DNA from: Inia geoffrensis
Lineage: Eukaryota > Chordata > Mammalia > Artiodactyla > Iniidae
DNA: 64,000 bases
Reading direction: 5' to 3'
Assembly (NCBI GenBank): GCA_036417435.1
Contig: CM070906.1
Span: 46,637,396 to 46,701,395, forward strand
Under the pieces are notes generated by a model. The model ran no database searches, had not been told where the DNA came from, and worked only from the letters and a program-made list of their open reading frames with translations. Of the stretch, positions 22,760 to 33,934 are shown piece after piece. Position 1 is the first letter of the stretch; every line of letters starts with the position of its first letter. The position numbers were made by a program, and so were the translations under genes.

Positions 22760-22995
22760 ATTCTAACTGTGGCATAAGGAAAGAGCACAGCTTTGACTGC
22801 AATCCGCCCATCTTATTATCTGTGTGTATCTTGGGCATGTTACTTAGCCTCTCTGAACCTCAGTCTTGCCCTTTTAAAATGGGGACGACAATAACCCATC
22901 TCAAAGGTTTACTATGAGGATTATTCAGAGAATGGCACATAGTAAGTGTTCAGTATATGGTAACTAATATTACTGCTACTAATGCCACTGCTATT
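22760..22995 (+). repeat. MIR SINE
   Basis: The MIR order is clear: 'gcatgttacttagcctctctgaacctcag', 'aaaatggggacgacaataaccc', 'ggattattcagagaatggcacatagtaagtg'. Old and diverged. Confidence 0.8.
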
Positions 22996-23330
22996 ATTTT
23001 TATTCCATTAGAGTATGAACTGTCTTAGCAGGGAGGATCAGAAGCCGTTGGATGTGGGCAGGATGAGCAGGCCCTCTGTCACACCTGGGGAGGTCAGCTC
23101 TACTTGAATTTGCAAGCCAACCTGGAGGGGCAGGCCTCAGTGACCAGACTCCTCAGACAACCTCCCTTCCCTGAGTGCAGTGGACCACTTCTAGGTTGAC
23201 TGACCTCTGTGACTCCTTGCACTGGCCTTTGTGTGTGAGCCATGGATGATTCCAGGCTAATCCAAGTATCCTTTTAAAAAAGAAGAAACTTCGAGGAATT
23301 ATTCAATGACTGACACAACTGGGCATTTTA
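22996..23330. other. intergenic, nothing recognised
   Basis: No supported feature between the MIR and the next SINE. Confidence 0.4.
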
Positions 23331-23346
23331 AAGTGGAACAGCTGAG

Positions 23347-23670
23347 GGGTTTCCCTGGTGGTACAATGGTTAAGAATCCGCCTGTCAATGCAGGGGACAC
23401 GGGTTTGATCCCTGGCCCGGGAATATCCCACATGCCGCGGAGCAACTAAGCCCGTGCGCCACAACTACTGAGCCTGAGCTCTACAGACCGCAAGCCACAA
23501 CTACTGAGCCCACATGCCACAACTACTGAAGCCTGCACGCCTAGAGCCTGTGCTCCGCAACAAGTGAAGCCACGACAATGAGAAGCCTGCGCACCACAAT
23601 GAAGAGTAGCCCCCGCACTGCAGCTAGAGAAAGCCCGCTCACAGCAACGAAGACCCAACACAGCCAAAAA

Positions 23671-23707
<37 letters not shown>
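23347..23707 (+). repeat. CHR SINE, long form, long AAAT tail
   Basis: It starts gggtttccctggtggtacaa and ends in about 11 AAAT units (23666-23707). A perfect 16-bp target-site duplication, aagtggaacagctgag, lies at 23331-23346 and 23708-23723. The perfect duplication suggests it is relatively young. Confidence 0.96.
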
Positions 23708-23709
<2 letters not shown>

Positions 23710-23723
23710 GTGGAACAGCTGAG

Positions 23724-24240
23724 AGCTGATTTTGCTTTTTCCAAAATCCATTGTGCAGAACTCATGAGATGGCTGACATTCTGTTCAGAGATGGCATGCA
23801 AAGATCAAAAGGCCAGAGAGAATGAAACCCACATAAGAGGCAGAGTAACCAGAAATGCTGGGTTTATTGTTTCTTTACTGTAGATTAATCAATAATGAAA
23901 GAATACATTCATTGTGGAAAATTGAAAAACCACGCAAAAAAAATATCATCCTTTAGTTTCACAAAGCAAACATAATCACTATTAAAATATTGGTATCTTT
24001 TTTTTCTCTACATACTTCTACATAGTTACATAGTATGTCCAATTTTGTGTCCTGCTTTTCAATATAACTAGGTGCTTTTTGTTTTCTAATGGCACAAGTA
24101 ACATATGGTCATTATAGAAAAAAATTTAGACGTGAATAAAACAAAGGAAAGGCTAAAAATTAAGTAACCTTAATTAAATTCTTTCAAACAAATAAAGTGC
24201 ACAAAATTTTGAAAACGCCTAATAATCCTATCTCCCAGCT
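23724..24240. other. AT-rich intergenic DNA
   Basis: No supported feature. The stretch ends at the L1 3' end below. Confidence 0.4.
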
Positions 24241-24244
24241 ATCT

Positions 24245-25790
24245 TTTGTTTTTTAAACATCTTTATTGGAGTATAATTACTTTACAATGGTGTGTTAGTT
24301 TCTGCTTTATAACAAAGTGAATCAGCTCTACATACACATATATCCCCATATCTCCTCCCTCTTGCATCTCCCTCCCACCCTCCCTCTCCCACACCACTAG
24401 GTGATCACAAAGCGCTGAGCTGATCTCCCTGTGCTCTGCGGCTGCTTCCCACTAGCAATCTATTTAACATTTGGTAGTATATATAAGTCTGTGCCACTCT
24501 CTCACTTCGTCCCAGCTTACCCTTCCCCCTTCCCGTGTCCTCAAGTCCATTCTCTACGTCTGCGTCTTTATTCCTGTCCTGCCCCTAGATTCTTCAGAAC
24601 CATATATATATATTTTTAGATTCCATATATATGTATATATGTGTTAGCATACGGTATTTGTTTTTCTCTTTCTGACTTACTTCACTCTGTATGACGGACT
24701 CTAGGTCCATCCACCTCACTACAAATAACTCAATTTTGTTTCTTTTTATGGCTAATATTCCATTGTATATATGTGCCACATCTTCTTTATCCATTCATCT
24801 GTTGATGGACACTAAAGTTGCTTCCATGTCCTGGCTATTGTAAATAGAGCTGCAGTGAACATTGTGGTACATGACTCTTTTTGAATTATAGTGTTCTCAG
24901 GGTATATGCCCAGTAGTGGGATTGCTGGGTGGTATGATAGTTCTATTTTTAGTGTTTTAAGGAACCTCCATACTGTTCTCCATAGTGGCTGTATCAATTT
25001 ACATTCCCACCAACAGTGCAAGAGGGTTCCCTTTTCTCCACACCCTCTCCAGCATTTATTGTTTGTAGATTTTTTGATGATGGCCACTCTGACTGGTGTG
25101 AGGTGACACCTCATTGTGGTTTTTTTTTTTTTTTTTTTTTGCAGTACGCGGGCTTCTCACTGTTGTGGCCCCTCCCGTTGTGGAGCACAGGTTCCGGACG
25201 CGCAGGCTCAGCGGCCATGGCTCACGGGCCCAGCCGCTCTGTGGCATGTGGGATCTTCCCGGACTGGGGCACGAACCCGTGTCCCCTGCATTGGCAGGCA
25301 GACTCTCAACCACTGCACCACCAGGGAAGCACCTCACTGTGGTTTTGATTTGCATTTCTCTAATGATTAGTGATGTTGAATATTCTTTCATGTGTTTGTT
25401 GGCAATCTGTATATCTTCTTTGGAGAAATGTCTATTTAGGTCTTCTGCCCATTTTTGGATTGGGTTGTTTGTTTTTTTGATATTGAGCTGCATGAGCTGC
25501 TTGTAAATTTTGGAGATTAATCCTTTGTCCGTTGATTCTTTTGTAAACACTTTCTCCCATTCTGAGGGTTGTCTTTTGGTCTTGTTTATGGTTTCCTTTG
25601 CTGTGCAAGAGCTTTTAAGTTTCATTAGGTCCCATTTGTTTCTTTTTGTTTTTATTTCCATTTCTCTAGGAGGTGGGTCAAAAAGGATCTTGCTGTGATT
25701 TATGTCATAGAGTGTTCTGCCTATGTTTTCCTCTAAGAGTTTTATAGTGTCTGGCCTTACATTTAGGTCTTTAATCCATTTTGAGATTTT
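24245..25790 (-). mobile_element. 5'-truncated L1, with nested SINE
   Basis: The L1 3' end is at the left ('ttaaacatctttattggagt', the reverse of the L1 terminus). Moving right come the 3' UTR and then the C-terminal part of ORF2, read on the minus strand: CPSPG-free frames with [19 protein letters not shown] and [13 protein letters not shown]. The sequence is 5'-truncated at about 25790. A short CHR SINE interrupts it at 25124-25330. No clear target-site duplication for the L1 was found. Confidence 0.92.
25124..25330 (-). repeat. CHR SINE, short form, inside L1
   Basis: The reversed short CHR element starts with a poly-T tail and ends 'caccaccagggaagc'. The target-site duplication acctcattgtggtttt (25108-25123) / acctcactgtggtttt (25331-25346) consists of L1 sequence, so the SINE is younger than the L1. 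Confidence 0.95.
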
Positions 25791-25829
25791 TTTTTGTTCT
25801 CCTACCTATTTTATTATCATGGGGAAAAA

Positions 25830-26215
25830 TCCAGGTACAAACATTTTCTGACCATCTCTGACTTGAAAATCACAGTGGTCTTCAGTCTAGTCCTTTACCT
25901 TACCATGCATCCTCCCACCACAGGGCCTTTGCATATGCAATCCCATCTGATCTTCCTTCTGATTTTAGCTCCAGTGTCATTACCTCAGGGCAATCTTCTC
26001 TGATTTCTTCTACTACATTATGTCCTTATATCATACGTCCCCTTATATCATAGGTACCCACAATATCACTTACCCCTCCTCTGTAACACTTGTTACCACT
26101 GCATTTTTAGTTTTGTGTATTTCTTTGATAAATGTTCTTGTCCCCTGCTTAACTGTATGATCCATTAGAGTGAGGATTACAATCTGCAGCAGCTCATGTT
26201 ACAGCTGCCCACAGT
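25830..26215 (+). repeat. L2 LINE 3' fragment
   Basis: L2 wording: 'cctcccaccacagggcctttgcatatgc', 'ctccagtgtcattacctcagggcaatcttctctga', 'ctgtatgatccattagagtgagga'. Typical old L2 3' region. Confidence 0.65.
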
Positions 26216-27220
26216 GTGGATTTAGTAAAGTCAGGCTGAAAGATAATGCAAGGTTTCCTGAAAACTGAAAGTTATTACTTTAAATATCATAATTATTAGA
26301 ACTTATTTTTGTCTTGAAATCTTTAAAAATGTACTCTACATCTCCCTGTCTATATAAGCAGGATAAAAAAATCATAATTTGATTCTTTTTACTGAGTCCT
26401 CTCTTATCAAAATCAGTTACTAAACTCGAATTCAAAAATGGTCTCAGAAATATTGAGATAGAACCACTTGTCTCAATAGTAAAATCTCCTGATTACTTGA
26501 TTGTTTTCCTCCAGTTTCCTTCTGGACCTCCTTTTAGTATGAGGTATATATTTGCATGCAAATGGAAAATCAGACACTTAGATCGTTAGAAGTATGTACA
26601 CAAAATACATTGGCCCTCAATAATGGTCACAAAGGCCCCCTAAAGAGGAACCATGGACGTTTATGCATGGCCCATGTAACATTCATTTTGCCTGCTTAAA
26701 GATATTACTTAATTTCTAGTTTTCAGTTATATTCTGGAGAGCTGAGATTACCAGATAAAGCAATAAATTAAGGATGAAAAAGTTATGTGATGTCTCGTTG
26801 CTTATGGTTAAGGTCCTACAAAAAAAATTCAGATCAACTTAGTCTGACATCATTCTATTTTAGTTAGAAGAAAAATAGGTGTCTTTTTAAAAATAATAAA
26901 CTGCATGTATTTACTGATTTGTAATAGTGTATTGGGAATTAAACCTAGTTCTTAGGAAAAAGAAAACTCTCTTTCAAACAAAGGCCACCTCCCAAATCTC
27001 AAAATATGCAAAAAGAAAAAGAAAAAAATCCTTTCCAAATTAAAGAACCCTGTAATAGTCAAGTTCAAAATGATTTGGCTTATTTTTTTCTTTAGCAATT
27101 CACTGAAAGTTTACAAAACATTAGAAATCCTCACTGTTTGTATATCTTTCCCCCCCTAATGTATATAAAAGAAAATAACAAGGAGCTTAAAGAAAAAGAA
27201 TTTTAGAGACAACTAATAAG
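26216..27220. other. IFNB1 upstream region
   Basis: AT-rich sequence leading to the IFNB1 enhancer. I see no repeat or additional gene, and distal elements cannot be judged by eye. Confidence 0.5.
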
Positions 27221-27222
27221 TT

Positions 27223-27310
27223 AAATGACATAGGAAAACTGAAAGGGAGAACTGAAAGTGGGAAATTCCTCTCCAACAGAAAGAGTGGAGGGCCATCCTG
27301 TATAAGTAGT
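27223..27310 (+). promoter_or_regulatory. IFNB1 enhanceosome and TATA box
   Basis: The ordered virus-response elements are intact. An ATF2/c-Jun-type site (tgacatag, 27226-27233) comes first. It is followed by an IRF box gaaaactgaaag (27234-27245), a second IRF box gagaactgaaagtg (27247-27260), an NF-kB site gggaaattcc (27260-27269), and tataagta at 27301. This is the PRDIV-PRDIII-PRDI-PRDII order of mammalian IFNB1. In the second IRF box base 27252 is C where the human element, as I recall it, has G. The TATA box reads TATAAGTA rather than TATAAATA. Transcription should start near 27330. Confidence 0.93.
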
Positions 27311-27407
27311 CCACACTCATGGAGAAAGGACATTCACACTGCAAACTCTTGAAGAGTTGACTTCAGCATCTAGTAGTAGACCAGATAACGCTGTTCCTGT
27401 TTTCATC

Positions 27408-27968
27408 ATGACCCACAGGTGCATCCTCCAAATTGCTCTCCTGTTGTGTTTCTCCACCACAGCTCTTTCCATGAGCTACAGATTGCTTCGATTCCAACAA
27501 AGGAGCAGCAATTTGGCATGTCAGAAACTCCTGCGGCAGTTAACTGGAACGCCTCAACATTGCCTCGAGGAGAGGATGGACTTCGGGGTCCCTGAGGAGA
27601 TTAAGCAACCACAGCAGTTCCGGAAGGAAGACGCCACATTGGTCATCTATGAGATGCTCCAGCAGATCTTTGGTATTTTCAGAAGAAACTTCTCTAGCAC
27701 TGGTTGGACTGAGACCATCACTGAGAACCTCCTTGTGGAAGTCTATGGGCAGATGGATCGTCTGGAGACAATCCTGAAGGAAATAATGGAGAAGGAAAAC
27801 TTCTCCGGGGTAGGCATGACCATTCTTCACCTGAAGAAATATTACTTGCAGATTGTGCAGTACCTGAAGTCCAAGGAGTACAGCAACTGTGCCTGGACAG
27901 TAGTGCGAGTGGAAATCCTCAGGAACTTTTCCTTCCTTAACCGCCTTACAGATTACCTCCATAATTGA
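27408..27968 (+). CDS. IFNB1: interferon beta
   Basis: Single-exon gene of 186 codons, the usual IFN-beta length. ATG 27408 is the first ATG of the open frame and begins [21 protein letters not shown], a 21-residue signal. The mature 165 residues start [10 protein letters not shown]. They contain Cys-17 (free in the family), Cys-31 (HCLEERMDF) and Cys-140 ([12 protein letters not shown]), the last two forming the single conserved disulfide. Three N-glycosylation sites, all NFS, lie at 73, 110 and 152; human IFN-beta has one. The chain ends LTDYLHN. The product is a secreted antiviral cytokine, induced directly by IRF3/NF-kB and acting through IFNAR. It is preceded by the enhanceosome at 27223-27270 and followed by an AU-rich 3' UTR. 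In other mammals IFNB1 marks one end of the interferon cluster. Confidence 0.98.
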   Translation: MTHRCILQIALLLCFSTTALSMSYRLLRFQQRSSNLACQKLLRQLTGTPQHCLEERMDFGVPEEIKQPQQFRKEDATLVIYEMLQQIFGIFRRNFSSTGWTETITENLLVEVYGQMDRLETILKEIMEKENFSGVGMTILHLKKYYLQIVQYLKSKEYSNCAWTVVRVEILRNFSFLNRLTDYLHN

Positions 27969-28109
27969 AGATCTCCCCCCTGTGGCTCTGGGAACGGACA
28001 ATGCTGCCAATGATGTCAGGCTCTTCAACCAGCGGAGGTTCTTTAAGTAACTGACAGGCAATGCACTGGATTTGAAAGGACAGTTAAAGACTTTTAAGCT
28101 TTTTAAAAA

Positions 28110-28160
28110 TTAATTTATACATTATTTATTTATTTAAACTTTTACCATGGGAAATAAACT
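28110..28160 (+). promoter_or_regulatory. IFNB1 AU-rich element and poly-A signal
   Basis: ATTATTTATTTATTTA at 28121-28136 is a classic overlapping ATTTA element that limits mRNA life. AATAAA at 28153-28158 is the probable polyadenylation signal. Their spacing is compact. Confidence 0.88.
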
Positions 28161-29266
28161 TTTGATGAAACGAAAGTCAACATGGCAGTTTTCATTTCAA
28201 TTTGATTCATGTAACCATCATATTAAAAATTGCAGAGCACCTTATTTGTAAAATAAGCCTTCAGAATAGTAGAATTTCTGGGCCCTACCTTCAAGGAATT
28301 TGACATGCAAGGAAGCCGTGTGGAATATACAAGGTAAAAGATGATAAGGGGATGGGATTTTAGGAGAAGAAATGTGGCCTGAGTCTCTACAGAATGAAAA
28401 CGGGAGAGCCAGGTGAGTGACTGTGGAACTAAAAGCAGGGGTGCCTACTTCTTCTACACTGTGCCCCAGGCTCTTTGGCCCTAAAGTTCGAATTTGACTG
28501 GCTGTCAGGGTAACCAGGGGAATATTTCGGCTCTTGTGTTTGTCCTAAACTCATCCCTATTATCTGTGGGGTGCTCTGCTTTCCTCCCCGTGCCCCACAG
28601 GATTTTAAAATATTTACGTACCCATCCCCCTCCGCTGGCCAAGTCTAAGAGTGAGAAGTCCCAGGCACTTCTGTGACACTGTTAAGTAGCAGAGTCCCTT
28701 TATTTTACTCTTCATGGTACAGCCAAGATGTATGGGTGTCTTAGGAGAGCTGGGGTCTCTGTCGACTTCCAGGGTACAGACACCAGAGGGAGAAAGAACT
28801 CTGCCTGATACCCCTGCTGTCTGGCTAGGTTTTCTCTCCATTTTTTTTTTTTTTTTTTCAGAAAAGCGAGTCTGCTCCTGGTTCCCCCTTCCCTGTTCAT
28901 ACAGAATTTCAGGACTATCCTATCTGTTTTTTCTGCTGCTCTGCATCTCTGAAGCTACATACTCTCTAAAGTCAAATCCAAGACAGGTGCAGCAGATTAA
29001 GTTGTTTTAGGCCAAGTGAAAAACCAGGGAGCACGGGAGAAAGGGAAATTCGGGTGGGAGACAGGTGGCACTCACTTATTCCAGGGCTTACCCTGAGGAA
29101 ATAAAGTTTCCCTAGGAGCTCTTTGGAACGTGGCCAGCATGGCTGGGTTTTTGTCTTTGTAGTGAACCCTTTGGGAATCTGAATTTTTGATTGTTCCTGT
29201 CATTAGCAGCTACCATCCAGGCACTGAGCTGAGCTCCTACCTTTGTAACTGGATTTAGTCCTCTTC
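28161..29266. other. intergenic, no supported gene
   Basis: It contains a T run at about 28841-28858. Short frames are not recognisable and no repeat was assigned. Confidence 0.4.
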
Positions 29267-29282
29267 AAAAGCACCTCTCAGG

Positions 29283-29439
29283 GGTCTTCCCTGGTGGCGC
29301 AGTGGTTGGGAGTCTGCCTGCCAATGCAGGGGACACGGGTTCGTGCCGCGGAGCATCCGAAGCCTGTGCTCTGCTAGCGGGAGAGGCCTCAACGGTTAAT
29401 AGACCTGTGAACCGCAAAAAAAAAAAAAAAAAAAAAAAA
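29283..29439 (+). repeat. CHR SINE, short internally deleted copy
   Basis: It begins gggtcttccctggtggcgca, jumps from 'gggttcgtgccgcggagca' into the 3' part, and ends in a run of A. The target-site duplication aaaagcacctctcagg (29267-29282) / aaaagcacccctcagg (29440-29455) differs at one base. The copy lacks the usual 'ccggtccgggaagatcccacatg' segment, an additional private deletion. Confidence 0.95.
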
Positions 29440-29455
29440 AAAAGCACCCCTCAGG

Positions 29456-29994
29456 TAGGCATAATTCCATTACTGCTTTTTACAGAAAACTAAGTCTCCA
29501 AAGGGTTTAGTAACTGCCCCCGCTCATAGAGCTAGTGAGTGGAGCTTAAAAAAGAATTACAAAGGTAAGAATCATATACAACATTATTTGTATCTATGAG
29601 CTTTCTCCTAGAGCAGCACAGAAGTCTGTGTTCCCTTTAAGGGATTCAGCTTTGAGAAGAAATGTTAGTCAAAAGTTTCAGAGCAGACACTATAGTGCAG
29701 ACAGTGAACTCGGGGCTCCCCCTTGTGACTCCAGTTGGGTAAAACACCAGCTGTGGGACAGAGAAGTGCCATCCTGGTGGGTCTGCTGCTGTTGCTGTCC
29801 TCCCAAGCCAGACAAGGTCCCGTAAAATGATAACTTTCCCTCTCCCCCCAACTCCCCACAGTCTGAGACTCCACACCCCAGTTCTGCCAAAAGCCCTTCC
29901 ACAGCCGTGCTTCCTTTTGCCTAGGAGTCAAAAACAAGATCTGTACATCAAAATGCAGAGTGAAAGGCATGCCTAGAGCAGCCAAGAGGATGCT
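29456..29994. other. intergenic, nothing recognised
   Basis: No supported gene. Frames at 29628-29985 are overlapping shadows with no recognisable product. Confidence 0.4.
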
Positions 29995-30010
29995 AAAGAA
30001 GTTTGCCCGG

Positions 30011-31797
30011 TCTCCATTGTGAAAATGACTATACTACTCAAAGCAATTTACAGATTCAGTGCAATCCCTATCAAACTACCAATGGCATTTTTCACAGAAC
30101 TAGAACAAAAAATTTCACAATTTGTATGGAAACACAAAAGACCCCAAATAGCCAAAGCAATCTTGAGAAAGAAAAATGGAGCTGGAGGAATCAGGCTCCC
30201 TGACTTCAGACTATACTACAAAGTTACAGTAATCAAGACAGTATGGTACTGACACAAAAACAGAATATAGATCAATGGATATATTTGGGTTTTCTATCCT
30301 ATCAACAGGATAGAAAACCCAGAGATAAACCCACCTTATCTTTGATAAAGGAGGCAAGAATATACAATGGAGAAAAGATACCCTCTTCAATAAGTGGTGC
30401 TGGGAACACTGGACAGCTACATGTAAAAGAATGAAATTAGAACACTCCTTAACACCATACACAAAAATAAACTCAAAGTGAAGTAAAGACCTAAATGTGA
30501 GGCCAGACACTATAAAACTCTTAGAGGAAAAAACATAGGCAGAACACTCTATGACATAAATCACAGCAAGATCCTTTTGACCCACCTCTTAGAGAAAGGG
30601 AAATAAAAACAAAAATAAACAAATGGGACCTAATGAAACTTAAAAGCTTTTGCATAGCAAAGGAAACCATAAACAAGACCAAAAGACAACCCTCAGAATG
30701 GGAGAAAATATTTGCAAATGAAGCAATTGACAAAGGATTAACCTCCAAAATATACAAGCAGCTCATGCAGCTCAATATCATAAAAACAAACCACCCAATC
30801 CAAAAATGGGCAGAAGACCTAAGTAGACATTTCTCCAAAGATATACAGATTGCCAACAAACACATGAAAGGATGCTCAACATCACTAATCATTAGAGAAA
30901 TGCAAATCAAAACCACAATGAGGTATTACCTCACACCAGTCAGAATGGCCATCATCAAAAAATCTACAAACAATAAATGCTGGAGAGGAAGTGGAGAAAA
31001 GGGAACCCTCTTGCACTGTTGGTGGGAATGCAAATTGATACAGCCACTATGGAGAACAGTATGGAGGTTCCTTAAAAAACTAAAAATAGAACTACCATAC
31101 ATCCCAAGAATCCCCCTACTGGGCATATACCCTGAGAACACCATAATTCAAAGAGTCATGTACCACAATGTTCATGGCAGCTCTATTTACAATAGCCAGG
31201 ACATGGAAGAAACCTAAGTGTCCATCGACAGATGAATGGATAAAGAAGATGTGGCACATATATACAATGGAATATTACTCAGCCATAAAAAGAAACAAAA
31301 CTGAGTTATTTGTAGTGAGGTGGATGGACCTAGAGTCTGTCATACAGAGTGAAGTAAGTCAGAATGAGACAAACAAATACTGTAAGCTAACACATATATA
31401 TGAAATCTAAAAATATATATATTCTAATGAACCTAAGGGCAGGACAGGAATAAAGACACAGACATAGAGAATGGACTTGAGGACACTGGGAGGGGGAAGG
31501 GTAAGTTGGGGCGAAGTGAGAGAGTGGCGTGGACATATATACACTACCAAATGTAAAATAGCTAGTGGGAAGCAGCCGCCTAGCACAGGGAGATCAGCTC
31601 GGTGCTTTGTGACCACCTAGAGGGGTGGGATAGGGAGGGTGGGAGGTAGTCGCAAGAGGGAAGGGATATGGGGATATATGTATATGTATAGCTGATTCAC
31701 TTTTTTATAAAGCAGAAACTAACACAACATTGTAAAGCAATTATATTCCAATAAAGATGTTAAAAAAATAAAAAGTAAAATAATTTAAAAATTAAAA
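30011..31797 (+). mobile_element. 5'-truncated L1, plus strand
   Basis: It contains the C-terminal third of ORF2 and the 3' UTR. Readable pieces are [38 protein letters not shown] and a [19 protein letters not shown] block, in more than one frame, so ORF2 is broken. The sequence ends 'ttatattccaataaagatg' with an A-rich tail. A probable target-site duplication is aaagaagtttgcccgg (29995-30010) / aaagaagttcacccgg (31797-31812), with two mismatches. It lies in opposite orientation to the L1 on the other side of IFNB1. Confidence 0.92.
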
Positions 31798-31814
31798 AAG
31801 AAGTTCACCCGGGC

Positions 31815-32935
31815 TGAACAGCTAAACTGGCCGAGAAAGTGAGAGGCTGAGGCAGCCCTGGAAAGGCCTTCTCTGTGTGTGTTCAGGGGACTAGAGGACA
31901 GAGCAGAGTCTTCTTCTGCAGAATTGTGAATAACTGTGCCACTGCTGAGCATTCTGGTCCATTCAGAACATCAAAAGTATGTTCATCATAGTAGAGGATA
32001 AATGACAATTAATATTAATTCTAATAAGAATGATGGAGGTTAACCTAAAACCACATGTTTGAGTATTTGCATATGTTAAACAACTATGCCACATATAAGG
32101 CAGCATATCTTCACAGACAGCTACATATGAGGAGTGAAGAGATTATTTTAGCTGGCACCAGAATACCTCCCTAGGAAAGCACTTGTTTAGGAAAATATCA
32201 AATGGGCCCCTCGAGATACAAGGTGAGATCTTGAGGTTGCGGGCATGGCAACACAAAAGACAGTGCAACATCAATAGCGTGTTTTTGTGTGTCTGTTTTT
32301 AAGGAGGAAAGAGAGAGAAACACAGCCGATGGTCTTGGAGCTCTGATGCTCCCTGGAATAAGGCAGCAGTGAAAAATTTCTGATGAGGGCAAACAAAGGA
32401 CTTTTAAGAACAAGGATGTCTCACAAGCAACTTGAAATTATGTGCACTGATGTGATGAAATCCTGTCCTCCGTCTTCTTCAAATCTTCAGTAGAGGTGGC
32501 TACCCACACAAAGCCCCCGTGTTTGTAGAAATCATAGAGTGTCCAAGGTTGAAATGGTATATGGGGAAACAAGCAGATGGTGGCTAGCTGTCCATACGTG
32601 AACCAAATCTGTGGGGACAGAAGGCAGAGCCATGACAACAGAGCCACTTCCCACCTCCACCCATCTACCTCCCAAGGAAATCGTGGAGAGGACATGGGTT
32701 AGGGGGCCGAGCAGTTTTATCTACTCTTAAGCAATTCGAAGGGCCTGGTGAACATCTTGGTTAACATAAATATTATGTAAATATTGCCTAACCATATGGT
32801 CATGTAGATACAGGGTAATATCAGTGTACATTTGTATGGTATTTTTCGCACTTAACAAAGCTTGTATTTAGGGATTTTGGGTGTCATTAGGCACTTTTAG
32901 GCCCTGAGATATATCTGATGCGGGAACTTGTTTAT
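31815..32935. other. intergenic, weak candidate exon only
   Basis: No gene could be supported. On the minus strand a pyrimidine-rich 'ttctgtccccacag' (about 32611-32624) is followed by an open frame to about 32441, noted in the findings as a weak exon candidate. I do not recognise the peptide. Confidence 0.35.
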
Positions 32936-32944
32936 AAAATGCTC

Positions 32945-33150
32945 TGAAGAAAATGAAAAGAGCATGCCACAGTCTGGGAGAAACTATTTACAAATCACAT
33001 ATCTGATAAAGGACTTGTGTCTAGAATATATTTAAAAATACTCTCGAAACTCAACGATAAGAAAATAACCCAATAAAAGTGGGTGATATATTTGAATGAA
33101 TACTGTACCAAAGAGATAGATGAATAGTAAATCAGTACATGGAAACATGC
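32945..33150 (+). repeat. old L1 ORF2 fragment
   Basis: 'cagtctgggagaaactatttacaaatcacatatctgataaaggacttgtg' is the recurrent L1 ORF2 C-terminal passage; the same passage recurs at 33965-34020. It is old and fragmentary. Confidence 0.75.
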
Positions 33151-33930
33151 AAGCCTTCTTCATAGGTTTTTTGGTGTGTGCTTGTGTGTATGTGTGTGGT
33201 TTAGATCAGATAATGAATGTGAAATGGTTTTTAATTACACAGGAGCCCATTTGATTACATGAGGACCTACCATAGCGACTACTCTTCCTGAGGAATGTCC
33301 AGCAGCCATCCTGGTCCAGTTCTGTATGTGACACACTTGAGGTCTGGCCAGCAGAGAAGGCAAGGCCCTCACTGATACGGACTCTTCTGTGTCGACTAGT
33401 CTGGTTATGAGACAGAGAGTCAACAGCTGGTAGTGGAGTCAGAAGGTGAAGGGCACCCAGAGCCAGGTCTTGCTAATTGCAAACACTTTCTCTAAATCTG
33501 TCATACCGGTGCTTACTGAGCCTGAAAAAGAAATTGTTTTATGAATTTATCCTTTTTTTTTCTCAACGTTAATTGTTGCTTTATAAATATCAGTTTAATT
33601 GTCTAAAATCTCTTAGAATAGTTAGTTTAAAACAATCAAACTCTGAGATTGGACTAGAATTGCCAGCACAGAAATGTACTCTTAATTTAGCAGGACCACG
33701 TTAATCACTTAATTTGTTAATTGACTTGATGGATAGTACTCCAAAAACTTGTTCCCATCAAGCAATTATTACCAAATCAGTAAATTTGGCCTCAGTTGGC
33801 ATTCTGTTGCAAAATTTTTGCTTTATTTTATAATTCTCTGTGTAGGGTGTTCTTAGGAAACTCAAAATGCATTATTTAAATTATATCCCCCAACAACTAG
33901 CCTAGGAATAAGAAAAAAATGGTGTTCCCT
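33151..33930. other. intergenic, nothing recognised
   Basis: A (TG)-rich patch is at about 33172-33200. No gene was supported. Confidence 0.4.
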
Positions 33931-33934
33931 TCAA

